From JAVBKB01 sp031554275 (lineage in GTDB: Bacteria > Bacillota > Bacilli > JARBTR01): a stretch of DNA of 23,610 nt. The DNA lies in NCBI GenBank assembly GCA_031554275.1, contig JAVBKB010000103.1, forward strand, positions 1 to 23,610. The letters are read 5' to 3'. A model generated the notes under the pieces. The model ran no database searches. It was not told where the DNA came from and worked only from the letters and a program-made list of their open reading frames with translations. This document shows positions 6,965 to 14,835 of the stretch, piece after piece; positions within the stretch are counted from its first letter, which is position 1, and each line of letters opens with the position of its first letter. Made by a program: the position numbers and the translations under genes.

Positions 6965-8785
6965 TTATTTCTTCTCTTCAACGATTTCCGCATCAACAAT
7001 GTCATCAGAACCTGCATTTGCACCGTCTGCTCCTTGTGCTGCTTGAGCCTCTTTCGCTGCTTGCTCATACATTTTGACACTAATACCTTGAATGATTTCC
7101 TGCAACTCATCTTTCTTAGTTCTCATGTCATCAAGATTATTCGCTTCAACTGCAGCCTTTAAAGCAGCCGTTGCTTCATTTGCCTTAATTACATCTTCAG
7201 AATCAACTTTGTCTTCCATATCTTTCAAGGTCTTCTCAGTTGAAAAAATCAAACTATCTACTTCGTTGCGAAGATCTACTTCTTCTTTTAATTTCTGATC
7301 AGCCTCTGCATTCATTTCAGCTTCCTTTACCATCCGTTCAACTTCTTCATCAGTTAAACTAGTTGCTGACTGAATCGTAATTGCCTGCTCTTTACCAGTT
7401 CCCAAATCTTTTGCCTTAACGTTTACGATACCGTTGTTATCAATATCAAACTTCACTTCGATTTGTGGAATGCCACGAGGTGCTGGTGGGATGTCTGATA
7501 ATTGGAAACGTCCCAAAGTCTTGTTTTGTGATGCCATCGGGCGCTCACCTTGTAACACATGAATGTCAACAGCTGGTTGATTGTCAGCAGCAGTCGAGAA
7601 GATTTGTGATTTACTAGTAGGGATAGTTGTATTACGATCAATTAATTTAGTGAACACTGCACCCATTGTTTCGATTCCTAGTGATAATGAAGTTACATCA
7701 AGTAGAACAATGTCCTTCACGTCGCCAGTAATTACACCACCTTGAATTGCGGCTCCCATTGCAACAACTTCATCTGGGTTAACACCCTTATTTGGTTCTT
7801 TACCTGTTTCACGCTTCACTAACTCTTGAACAGACGGCATCCGAGTAGATCCACCAACAAGTATAACTTGATCTAATTCTGCTGGCTTCAAGCCTGCATC
7901 ACTTAATGCACGACGTGTTGGCTCCAATGTTCTTTGTACTAAATCCGCAGTGATTTCATCAAACTTTGCACGAGATAAAGAAATATCTAAGTGCAACGGT
8001 CCAGCAGGTCCTTGTGAAATGAATGGTTGTGAAATCTGGGTTGAAGTAACACCTGACAATTCTTTCTTTGCCTTCTCAGCAGCATCCTTCAAACGTTGCA
8101 TTGCTTGCTTGTCTTGTGCTAAATCGATACCATTTTCCTTTTTAAATTCTGCAACTAGGTAACGTACTATGGTATCATCAAAGTCATCTCCACCTAATCT
8201 ATTATCACCAGCAGTAGACAATACTTCAAACACACCATCACCAAGTTCAAGAATAGAGACGTCGAAGGTACCACCACCTAGGTCAAATACAAGTATCTTC
8301 TGCTCCTTATCTGTCTTATCTAATCCGTAAGCAAGTGCTGCAGCTGTAGGCTCATTGATAATACGCTCTACTTCAAGTCCAGCAATCTTCCCAGCATCCT
8401 TTGTTGCTTGACGCTCTGCGTCATTAAAGTAAGCAGGAACGGTAATAACTGCGCGAGTTACTTTTTCACCAAGATAAGCTTCTGCAGTTGCTTTCAAGTT
8501 CTGAAGAATGATTGCGCTGATTTCTTGTGGTGAAAACTTCTTTCCTTCAATATCAACTGAATAGTTCGTACCCATGTGGCGCTTAATAGAACTTACTGTG
8601 TTCGGATTGGTGACCACTTGACGTTTTGCCAATTCACCTACGGAACGCTCACCATTTTTGAATGCCACAACTGAAGGTGTGGTACGATTTCCTTCTGGAT
8701 TTGGGATGACTTTGGCTTCGCCACCCTCCATTACTGCTACACAACTATTTGTTGTTCCCAAATCAATTCCAATTACTTTACTCAT
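6965..8785 (-). CDS. dnaK: Molecular chaperone DnaK (Hsp70)
   Basis: This 606-residue Hsp70 has the normal length for Firmicutes. The ATPase domain shows the phosphate-1 loop GIDLGTTNSCVAV at the N-terminus, VITVPAYFNDAERQATKDA, IINEPTAAALAYGLD, DLGGGTFDVSIL and ILVGGSTRMP. The interdomain linker reads DIVLLDVTSLSLGIET. The substrate-binding domain and helical lid follow, then an Ala/Gly-rich tail ending DDIVDAEIVEEKK. The 24-residue segment present in proteobacterial DnaK is absent, as expected for Gram-positives. The start is ATG with AGAGGG upstream. The gene lies 75 bp after grpE with no promoter or terminator that I can see, so it is probably read from the hrcA promoter. Confidence 0.98.
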   Translation of the reverse strand: MSKVIGIDLGTTNSCVAVMEGGEAKVIPNPEGNRTTPSVVAFKNGERSVGELAKRQVVTNPNTVSSIKRHMGTNYSVDIEGKKFSPQEISAIILQNLKATAEAYLGEKVTRAVITVPAYFNDAERQATKDAGKIAGLEVERIINEPTAAALAYGLDKTDKEQKILVFDLGGGTFDVSILELGDGVFEVLSTAGDNRLGGDDFDDTIVRYLVAEFKKENGIDLAQDKQAMQRLKDAAEKAKKELSGVTSTQISQPFISQGPAGPLHLDISLSRAKFDEITADLVQRTLEPTRRALSDAGLKPAELDQVILVGGSTRMPSVQELVKRETGKEPNKGVNPDEVVAMGAAIQGGVITGDVKDIVLLDVTSLSLGIETMGAVFTKLIDRNTTIPTSKSQIFSTAADNQPAVDIHVLQGERPMASQNKTLGRFQLSDIPPAPRGIPQIEVKFDIDNNGIVNVKAKDLGTGKEQAITIQSATSLTDEEVERMVKEAEMNAEADQKLKEEVDLRNEVDSLIFSTEKTLKDMEDKVDSEDVIKANEATAALKAAVEANNLDDMRTKKDELQEIIQGISVKMYEQAAKEAQAAQGADGANAGSDDIVDAEIVEEKK

Positions 8786-8860
8786 CTTATTTACCCTCTC
8801 ATTATGTAATATTTTTTATTTAAACAGCCTTTTTTGAATAGGCATGCGATTTTTTGAGAA

Positions 8861-9535
8861 TTACTGATTTACTTTAACCATTGCTGGTCGAATAACACGA
8901 TCATTCAATAAATAGCCCTTTTGAAATTCTTCAACAATTTGATTAGATGGTACTTCTGGTTCATCTGCAACCATTACGGATTGATGGAAAACAGGGTCAA
9001 ATTGCCTGTCTAATGTCTCAATTACGGTGACGCCTTCGTCTTGTAACGCAGCAGTCAATTGATTGTGGATCATTGTAAGCCCTTGTAGCATTGACTTTGC
9101 CTCATCAGTTTGCATTTCTACCTTCATAGCTCTTTCAAAATTATCCATCACCGGCAGAATTGCTGTCACTAAGTCTTGTGCACGATACTTCTGAGCAGTT
9201 GCCATTTCCTGTCGTGAACGCTTGCGAAAATTGTCTAACTCAGCATACAATCTTAAATACTTATCATCTGCCTCTTTCAGTTTCTCCTCTAGAATGTCAA
9301 CTGGATTTCGTTCTTCATCAGCTGAACTGTCAATCAGTTCACCTTCAGCTTCCATTTGAACCTGTTCAACTTCATCGATTTGTTCATTGATCTGTTCATT
9401 GATCTGTTCATCGATTTGTTCATTGATTTGTTCATTGATTTGTTCATTGATTTGTTCATCGATCTGTCTGTTTAATGGTTGCTTTTGGGCTTCCGCTGAA
9501 GCCTTTTTACCCAAATTTTCTTCTGCCTTTGGCAT
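8861..9535 (-). CDS. grpE: Nucleotide exchange factor GrpE with a repetitive N-terminus
   Basis: GrpE releases ADP from DnaK to restart the chaperone cycle. The 224-residue protein has the long dimer coiled coil (EEKLKEADDKYLRLYAELDN and FRKRSRQE), the four-helix region (LPVMDNFERAM), and the beta wing ending in the conserved NDRVIRPAMVKV. The length is on the long side because residues about 24-55 consist of eight consecutive QI(D/N)E units before an acidic stretch. The start is ATG after AAGGTGA. The hrcA stop lies 10 bp upstream, so the pair is probably translationally coupled. The repeat lies in the normally variable, disordered N-terminus and should not disturb exchange activity. Confidence 0.96.
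   Translation of the reverse strand: MPKAEENLGKKASAEAQKQPLNRQIDEQINEQINEQINEQIDEQINEQINEQIDEVEQVQMEAEGELIDSSADEERNPVDILEEKLKEADDKYLRLYAELDNFRKRSRQEMATAQKYRAQDLVTAILPVMDNFERAMKVEMQTDEAKSMLQGLTMIHNQLTAALQDEGVTVIETLDRQFDPVFHQSVMVADEPEVPSNQIVEEFQKGYLLNDRVIRPAMVKVNQ
9371..9466. repeat. Eight-copy 12-bp tandem repeat inside grpE
   Basis: Exactly eight 12-bp units run from 9371 to 9466, each of the form TTCAT(T/C)GAT(T/C)TG on the plus strand. Units differ only at two third-codon positions, one of which switches Asn to Asp. Every unit is in frame and encodes QINE or QIDE. Unit gain or loss would change GrpE by four residues without a frameshift. Confidence 0.95.
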
Positions 9536-9545
9536 AACTTCACCT

Positions 9546-10577
9546 TCAATCCTTCTCCAAATAATAATCAGTTAGTGCGCTTGTTAGATGTTGCGTGAAA
9601 TACGATAATAGTCCAATTACTCTTGCGTACTCCATTCTGGTTGGACCTAGAATAGCAATTGTACCAATATTGTGACTACCAATCGAGAAAGTTGCACTAA
9701 TAATACTACATTCATTCAGTGCTGAATTGGCATTCTCAGTCCCTATTTTCACATTAATTCCCGCAGGGTTTTTACTGAGCAATTCATACATCTTTTCTTC
9801 TTCGATCACTTGCATGAGCATTTTGATTTTCTCAATATCATTAAACTCAGGTTGACTCAGGATATTTGTTTTTCCACCAAAAAACATTTTTTCTTTACTA
9901 GAAACATGTAGATCTCTCTCTAACATCTCAAGCGCTTGCTCATAGTTCGTTACATGCTCTATAAAAATGTTACCGACTTCTCGTCGTAAGAAATGATGAA
10001 TTTCAGTGAGGGGAACCCCTTGTAAACGCTCATTTAACACATTAACAACTTTCTCAATTTCTGCTGAGTCAAACCCTTCAGGTAAATGAATCATCTTGTT
10101 TTCAACATGACCAGTGTCTGTCACAATTACTGCTACCGCTGTCTTTTTGTCCAATGGAAGAATTTGAATCTTACGCAATTGGTTTTCATGCACCGCTGGT
10201 CCCAATACGATTGCAGTGTAATTGGTCATCTCTGAAAGAATTTTCGCAGACTTTTCAATCACTTTCTCTAATTCAAAAAGTCGCTCTTCAAAAATCGATT
10301 TCAGCTTTTGAACATCTTCTTGCTGCAACTTAACAGGTGCTAAGAGATGATCGACATAGTAACGGTAACCCTTTTCTGAAGGTACTCGCCCTGAAGATGT
10401 GTGAGTTTTCTCGATAAACCCAAGTTCCTCTAAGTCAGCCATCTCATTACGAATAGTTGCTGAACTATATGGAATACTTGGTTTCTTTGATAGACTTCGT
10501 GAACCAACGGGGCTTGCAGTTGAGATAAAGTCATCAATGATGATTTGTAAAATGCTAAGCTGTCTTTCTGATAGCAT
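9546..10577 (-). CDS. hrcA: Heat-inducible transcription repressor HrcA
   Basis: HrcA is the repressor that binds CIRCE operators and needs GroEL for activity. The 343-residue protein starts with the characteristic winged helix: LSERQLSILQIIIDDFI, then ASPVGSRSLSK, SSATIRNEMADLEELGFIEKTHTSSGRVPSEKGYRYYVDHLL. The GAF-like domain and dimerisation insert follow, and the end contains the family's IGPTRMEY-like motif (LGPTRMEYARVIGLLSY). The start is ATG preceded by AAAAGGTGATC. A perfect CIRCE lies 15 bp upstream of the start, so the gene represses its own operon, which runs hrcA-grpE-dnaK and probably dnaJ. In many Bacilli hemW lies immediately upstream; here a signalling and ABC module separates them. 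Confidence 0.97.
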   Translation of the reverse strand: MLSERQLSILQIIIDDFISTASPVGSRSLSKKPSIPYSSATIRNEMADLEELGFIEKTHTSSGRVPSEKGYRYYVDHLLAPVKLQQEDVQKLKSIFEERLFELEKVIEKSAKILSEMTNYTAIVLGPAVHENQLRKIQILPLDKKTAVAVIVTDTGHVENKMIHLPEGFDSAEIEKVVNVLNERLQGVPLTEIHHFLRREVGNIFIEHVTNYEQALEMLERDLHVSSKEKMFFGGKTNILSQPEFNDIEKIKMLMQVIEEEKMYELLSKNPAGINVKIGTENANSALNECSIISATFSIGSHNIGTIAILGPTRMEYARVIGLLSYFTQHLTSALTDYYLEKD

Positions 10578-10592
10578 ATGATCACCTTTTTG

Positions 10593-10619
10593 TTAGCACT
10601 CTCTATTGGTGAGTGCTAA
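10593..10619. promoter_or_regulatory. CIRCE operator (HrcA binding site)
   Basis: TTAGCACTC (10593-10601), a 9-bp spacer, and GAGTGCTAA (10611-10619) match the CIRCE consensus exactly. It lies between the -10 element and the hrcA ribosome-binding site, so it is in the transcribed leader. It is the only CIRCE seen in the window. Confidence 0.97.
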
Positions 10620-10629
10620 TAATAAATTT

Positions 10630-10658
10630 AATATAACTAGGTTTGCAACGAATGTCAA
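10630..10658 (-). promoter_or_regulatory. Sigma-A promoter of the hrcA operon
   Basis: On the minus strand a perfect -35 TTGACA (10653-10658) and a -10 TATATT (10630-10635) are separated by 17 bp. Transcription would start at about 10623, just before the CIRCE element. No CtsR heptad repeat is seen nearby. Confidence 0.88.
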
Positions 10659-10677
10659 TAGATTTGTGCAAAATTTT

Positions 10678-10814
10678 TTAGAAAATAATTGCGGAAACTC
10701 TATAGGAAAAATCTTCAATGACCTTGCTATGTTTTCTGGTTGCTTTTGATGCTGACTTTCCTTGCAATTAAAATAAGGATGCCAGGATTATTGCGAGCTC
10801 AGATTACTTATCCT
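10678..10814. repeat. Degenerate copy of the 133-bp inverted-repeat element
   Basis: This non-coding stretch upstream of the hrcA promoter aligns end to end with the element at 15731-15863. It has the left end TTAGAAA followed by AAACTC. An inner block (AAAAATCTTCAATGAC) corresponds to AAAATTTTCAAAGAC. A right half at 10748-10800 matches 15791-15846, including TGACT, AATTA, CC-GG and TTGCGAG. Total length (about 137 bp) matches. Identity is moderate, so this reads as an old copy. Confidence 0.5.
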
Positions 10815-10823
10815 GATTTGGAA

Positions 10824-10864
10824 CATAAAAAGATGAGCATGCAGTACACTGCAACACTCATCTT
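10824..10864 (-). terminator. Terminator of the signalling and ABC operon
   Basis: AAGATGAG (10830-10837) pairs with CTCATCTT (10857-10864), and an inner GCAGT/ACTGC stem extends the structure. On the minus strand the stem runs into CTTTTTATG. It lies about 45 bp beyond the ABC permease stop. Confidence 0.78.
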
Positions 10865-10907
10865 ATAACACGAATTAATTTACGTAATCAGCTTGAAAAT
10901 AATGTAT

Positions 10908-11771
10908 TTAAATAATATCTTTTCGCGAGAATTTTCTAACTGCTAGTAAGATAAAGCCCACCATGAATAATCCAATATAGAATTTCATCCAAATACTCGG
11001 TGGTGCGCCAGCACCTGAGAATGGGCCACCTGCACTGTTTGCAGCCAAATTGCTCAAGCCTGAACTTGGTAATAGTACCCGCTCTAGACTTGTATAGATC
11101 GTTTGGAATGGTGAAACTAGGCTGATCAAGATACCGGTACTTGAAACATAAATATTGTTAATAAAGTTCCCGATCATCTCAACCATTCCGCCAACAAATC
11201 CCATGATATAGATAAATATCATTAGGATACCATTTGGAACAGTTTTTAAAGAAACAGATCCATAGATTGTTAAGCAAAGCAGTGCAATAGGAACCAGAAT
11301 ATAAAGAAACCATCCTAGAATTAATTGACCAAAGGTCAATGATTCAAAGGTATCTAGCCCTAATATCAATCCGATCAAGAGTAGCAATACATATAGAGTT
11401 GTTGCATAAATGGTTGTTAGAATTGAAAGCCCTGCAAATTTCCCGAGAATGTATTCCCAACGGTGAATTGGTCGAGCTAGGATACCATGAATCATTCCTG
11501 ACTCTAGTTCCGCTGAGATTGTTCCTGAGCCTAGCATAATGGTCAAGAGTGCCATTAGCATGGCAGAGAATTGAAAACCTACTTGCGATATCATTCTCAT
11601 AGCAAAAGGTCGAAATTGATCTGCATCCATCCCGTGTGTAGTCGTTGAGTTCTGAAAGTAATAGACCATTACAGCCCATAGTATTAAATACAAAGCTGAG
11701 ACGACTCCCATAATGATGAACGTCTTCTTGCGAACTGCTTCATTAAGTGTAGAATTTAATATTGCTACGAT
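10908..11771 (-). CDS. ABC-2 type transporter permease with a non-standard start
   Basis: This is an integral membrane permease of the NatB/BcrB kind with about six hydrophobic segments. The first (IIMGVVSALYLILWAVMVYYF) is followed by an external loop and by the cytoplasmic coupling segment ELESGMIHGILARPIHRWEYILGKF, which is typical of ABC-2 permeases. The first ATG (11711) would start inside the first membrane segment and has no ribosome-binding site. In the same frame the coding signal continues upstream as ILNSTLNEAVRKKTF, a normal cytoplasmic N-terminus for this family. It reaches a strong GGAGGGGAGG site (11779-11788), with AUC at 11771 (7-nt spacing) or AUU at 11777 as the only plausible starts. 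I place the start at 11771, giving 287 residues. It overlaps the ATPase stop by 7 nt. It is the partner of the ATPase upstream; the substrate may be a peptide antibiotic or an ion. Confidence 0.82.
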   Translation of the reverse strand: MVAILNSTLNEAVRKKTFIIMGVVSALYLILWAVMVYYFQNSTTTHGMDADQFRPFAMRMISQVGFQFSAMLMALLTIMLGSGTISAELESGMIHGILARPIHRWEYILGKFAGLSILTTIYATTLYVLLLLIGLILGLDTFESLTFGQLILGWFLYILVPIALLCLTIYGSVSLKTVPNGILMIFIYIMGFVGGMVEMIGNFINNIYVSSTGILISLVSPFQTIYTSLERVLLPSSGLSNLAANSAGGPFSGAGAPPSIWMKFYIGLFMVGFILLAVRKFSRKDII

Positions 11772-12673
11772 GGTAATTCCTCCCCTCCAACAATTTGCAT
11801 GAACACACTTTCAAGCGTCTCTCGATGCGGTGTGAGTTCGTAGAGGGTGACGCCACTTGACACAAGAAACGAGGCGATTTCTGGAACCTCATCGTAATCG
11901 TTTAGACGGACCATGAAACTACCATTTGCAAGCTCTTGCAAGGAATCATACTTTTGTTGCAATTTTGCAAATATTTCATTCTCTAGTCCACTAGCTCGTA
12001 TTGTCAGTGTTAGTTTCTGTGATAACAATTCTTCGGTTGAAGCTGATCTAGCTACTTTCCCCTTCTTGATGATTGTGATCTGATCACAAACTGATTCAAC
12101 TTCGCCGAGGAGGTGGCTATTCAAAAATACTGTTGTTCCTTCTTCACGAAGCTTAATGATGATATCACGCACATCTTTTCGACCAATTGGGTCAAGGGCA
12201 GAAGTTGGCTCATCTAGAAATAGAAGTTTGGGGCTAGGCAACAACGCACAGGCTAAGCCAATACGTTGCTGCATACCCTTACTATAAGAACCTACTCTAT
12301 ATTTTTCTTGGCCTTCTAAGCCAACAAGCTTTAATACTGAAGTGATTCTATCTGTACAATTATTCATACGAATAAGTTGAGCGTGGAATCTCAATAAATC
12401 AATGCCTGTCATCCAGTCTTGATAACGGAATAACTCTGGCAAATACCCCATCTTTTCTCTTACAGACACATTTCCAAGCGGCTTTCCGAGCACACTGCCC
12501 TTTCCCGAAGTTGGAAATATTAAGCCTGTCAGCATTTTGATACAGGTGCTTTTTCCAGCGCCATTCGGTCCAAGAAAGCCATAAACTTGACCTTCTTTAA
12601 CAGAAATATTTATTTGATCACAAGCAGTCTTATTTCCATATATCTTCGTAAGACCTTCTGTCTCAATGATCAT
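11765..12673 (-). CDS. ABC transporter ATP-binding protein
   Basis: This 302-residue cytoplasmic ATPase powers the adjacent permease. It shows Walker A GPNGAGKST at residues 35-43, a Q-loop region (GYLPELFRYQDWMTG), the signature YSKGMQQRIGLA at about 130, Walker B LLFLDEP at 150-156, the D-loop SALDP and the switch histidine in FLNSHLLGE. The extra C-terminal region of about 80 residues (LTLTIRASGLENEIF to ESVFMQIVGGEE) is the regulatory domain seen in the BcrA/NatA group. The ATG at 12673 overlaps the stop of the upstream gene by one base (TAATG), with AGGAG 10 nt upstream, so translation is coupled. The last codons of this gene carry the ribosome-binding site for the permease. Confidence 0.93.
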   Translation of the reverse strand: MIIETEGLTKIYGNKTACDQINISVKEGQVYGFLGPNGAGKSTCIKMLTGLIFPTSGKGSVLGKPLGNVSVREKMGYLPELFRYQDWMTGIDLLRFHAQLIRMNNCTDRITSVLKLVGLEGQEKYRVGSYSKGMQQRIGLACALLPSPKLLFLDEPTSALDPIGRKDVRDIIIKLREEGTTVFLNSHLLGEVESVCDQITIIKKGKVARSASTEELLSQKLTLTIRASGLENEIFAKLQQKYDSLQELANGSFMVRLNDYDEVPEIASFLVSSGVTLYELTPHRETLESVFMQIVGGEELPS

Positions 12674-13719
12674 TAATGAACACTCCTAGCAATTTCAGAA
12701 AGCTCTGTATCCGTTTTGTCTCCAACCAATCCATAAATGACGCCATCTTTAGTCCAAATCAACACAGATGCATTTTCCATATTCGGCATGTCTTTAATCA
12801 TTTGCTCATGTTTGGCTTGGAATTTAGCTAATTCTGCACGTTCTGCATCAGTTAATTCAGCTTCATGTTTTGCTTTCAGCTCTTCCATTTTTGCTGTATC
12901 ATGCGTTTGCTCTTTATTTTTCATCTCAGCTGGAATATTTGTGTTTGTGAAATTCTTCAAATCAGACATTGTGTAGATATAACCCATTCTTCCACCAAGG
13001 TCAACTTCTCTACCAACACCCACTAATACTGGCAAGTATACATCACTTGAGTCGATATCAATTTCAGCTAGCTGTGTGCGAATATTTGTTGGAATCAGTG
13101 GTGAATTGACAACAAGGTTATGGATTTCTTTCTTAGCATTTTCAGGCGCTTGTAATGCCGGTTTTTGTGTTGCAAAGAACAATAAATCATCATATTTTGC
13201 AACTACACTACCTGGAACCTGTACAGACATTTCAACTTTGTTTAGATCACTTGATAGTGGCTTGCTTTTGAGTAGCTTCAACACATCATTGATCGGATCA
13301 ACATTAAGTGAGAACTTAATTTCAAAAGGATCAACAGCTGAGAGCACAGGCTTTTGCGATTCTAATTCCTGTGGTAATCTCAATTTAAATGCCTTAAAAT
13401 CCTTTGCTGATTCTAGCTGCTTCACTTCTGGCTTATCCTTAGTAATTAGGTTTACAAACTCAGAATGTGGTGCTTCTGCCTTCACACCATTCGCATGTGC
13501 ATCTTGATGCTTGGCGATAAGGTCAGCATTTTCAGTTTCCAAGGTTTTGAGTGTATTCATTGCCTCTTGCATATCAGTCACTGTGATTTTGACGGTTTTC
13601 ACATCACTAACTCGGAAAACATTCAACACATCTAATGCAAAAGAACGCACTGGTTGAACAAATATCATAACTGCGACAATTAGAAAAGCTGGTAATATAA
13701 ACTTCAATTTCTTTTTCAT
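12673..13719 (-). CDS. Secreted or membrane-anchored DUF4367-like protein
   Basis: The frame opens at 13758, but the ATG at 13719 has GGAGGG 7 nt upstream and starts a clean signal peptide or anchor: KKK, then about 16 hydrophobic residues ending before QPVRSFALDV, giving 348 residues. The mature part is predicted extracellular. It contains a mixed beta region (FKAFKLRLPQELE, EIKFSLNVDP, VEMSVQVPGSVVAKYDDL), a charged helical insert (MEELKAKHEAELTDAERAEL), and a C-terminal motif VLIWTKDGVIYGLVGD followed by TELSEIARSV. That last pattern is shared with DUF4367 and anti-sigma/LolA-like envelope proteins. It sits between the sensor kinase and the transporter, so it may sense, bind or be protected by the transported compound. 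That role is inference, and the exact family is not certain. Confidence 0.8.
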   Translation of the reverse strand: MKKKLKFILPAFLIVAVMIFVQPVRSFALDVLNVFRVSDVKTVKITVTDMQEAMNTLKTLETENADLIAKHQDAHANGVKAEAPHSEFVNLITKDKPEVKQLESAKDFKAFKLRLPQELESQKPVLSAVDPFEIKFSLNVDPINDVLKLLKSKPLSSDLNKVEMSVQVPGSVVAKYDDLLFFATQKPALQAPENAKKEIHNLVVNSPLIPTNIRTQLAEIDIDSSDVYLPVLVGVGREVDLGGRMGYIYTMSDLKNFTNTNIPAEMKNKEQTHDTAKMEELKAKHEAELTDAERAELAKFQAKHEQMIKDMPNMENASVLIWTKDGVIYGLVGDKTDTELSEIARSVH

Positions 13720-13776
13720 AATAAATCCCTCCATTTTAAATTCATTGTAAATAATCATTTTGTCCTCAATATGACC

Positions 13777-14835
13777 TTACAATTGTTTCTTAGCTAATTT
13801 TACAATAAAAGACGTTCCGACACCAATTTTGCTACTACATTGTATACTTCCATTGCACATTTCAACAATTTTCTGGACAATGGCAAGTCCTAATCCATTT
13901 CCCTCCTTCTCATGTGAGGTATCCGATTGATAGAATTTTTCGAATATCCTTTGTTGACTTTCTTCATCAATCCCAACACCGTAATCTTTAACTTCAACAA
14001 TGATTTCTTCATCTGTCTGAATTGCCGAAATAGAAATCAATCCACTTTCATGCGAGAACTTGATGGCGTTCTCGATTAAGTTAACCCAAATTTGCTGTAC
14101 CAATGCCTCGGCACCCTTGTAGTTGATCACTTCTAAATCTAAATCAAATGACAACTGCTTCTTCGACCACTGATCTTCAAGTAGTACAACTGTTTTGCGA
14201 ATCTGTTCATCCAATGAAAACTTTGTGGCTTTTTCAGGAATTATCTGATGGTCTAACTTAGAAATTTTCAGCATGTTTGTGCTTAACCGACTAAGTCGCT
14301 TTGATTCTTCAATGATAATATTCGTGTACTGTTCAAACTGTTCAGCTGACAAGCTTTTATCTTGTAACATTTCCGCAAACCCTTGTATAGATGCAATTGG
14401 TGTCTTAAATTCATGCGAAACATTACTGATGAAATCTTTTCTAAGATACTCCATGTTCATCAGTTCATCTGTCATTTTGTTGAAATTCACTGCTAATGTG
14501 CCAATTTCATCTTTGCCCTTGACTTCCACTTTAACAGAGAAGTTTCCTTTTGCTACCTCGTTTGCAGCTTCGCTAATTTGAATAACCGGCTTCGAAATCC
14601 GCCTCAAAGCCAAGTATAGCAACAAGCTCCCAAACGCTAAGCAGATCAGTAATGAAAATAATGTCAAAAAGCTCATTGCTTTATGCGTTTCCAAAACGGT
14701 TAAATCATCTCGTTTATAAAAAGCTAAGAAAACAACCGACATAATTGCAAAGGAAATCAAACAAGAAAGTAACAAAATCCCGATTGCTGCAATAGTCCCC
14801 TTTGCACGGATTGAATGTGAGAATTTCTTATTCAT
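13777..14835 (-). CDS. Short-loop sensor histidine kinase
   Basis: This 352-residue membrane kinase has two hydrophobic segments (about 14-39 and 55-77) separated by only about 15 residues outside the membrane (KRDDLTVLETHKAM). A HAMP linker (about 76-128) and the HisKA domain with the phospho-acceptor H141 in VSHEFKTP follow. The ATPase domain has N256 in NLIENAIKFS, DYGVGI (G1) and GNGLGLAI (G2). Such a tiny external loop is typical of kinases that sense through the membrane or through a partner protein, as in antibiotic-responsive systems coupled to ABC transporters. However, those kinases usually lack HAMP. Its start overlaps the response regulator by 8 bp, a standard coupled arrangement. 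Confidence 0.93.
   Translation of the reverse strand: MNKKFSHSIRAKGTIAAIGILLLSCLISFAIMSVVFLAFYKRDDLTVLETHKAMSFLTLFSLLICLAFGSLLLYLALRRISKPVIQISEAANEVAKGNFSVKVEVKGKDEIGTLAVNFNKMTDELMNMEYLRKDFISNVSHEFKTPIASIQGFAEMLQDKSLSAEQFEQYTNIIIEESKRLSRLSTNMLKISKLDHQIIPEKATKFSLDEQIRKTVVLLEDQWSKKQLSFDLDLEVINYKGAEALVQQIWVNLIENAIKFSHESGLISISAIQTDEEIIVEVKDYGVGIDEESQQRIFEKFYQSDTSHEKEGNGLGLAIVQKIVEMCNGSIQCSSKIGVGTSFIVKLAKKQL

Noticed and set aside
9371..9466. Short regular repeats that could suggest a CRISPR-like array
   Set aside because: The units are contiguous 12-mers with no spacers, and all are in frame inside grpE, so this is a coding tandem repeat.
11344..11679. 111-codon minus-strand frame within the permease gene
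   Set aside because: It is a shifted reading of the permease; the permease frame has clear membrane helices and a family motif, while this one has neither.
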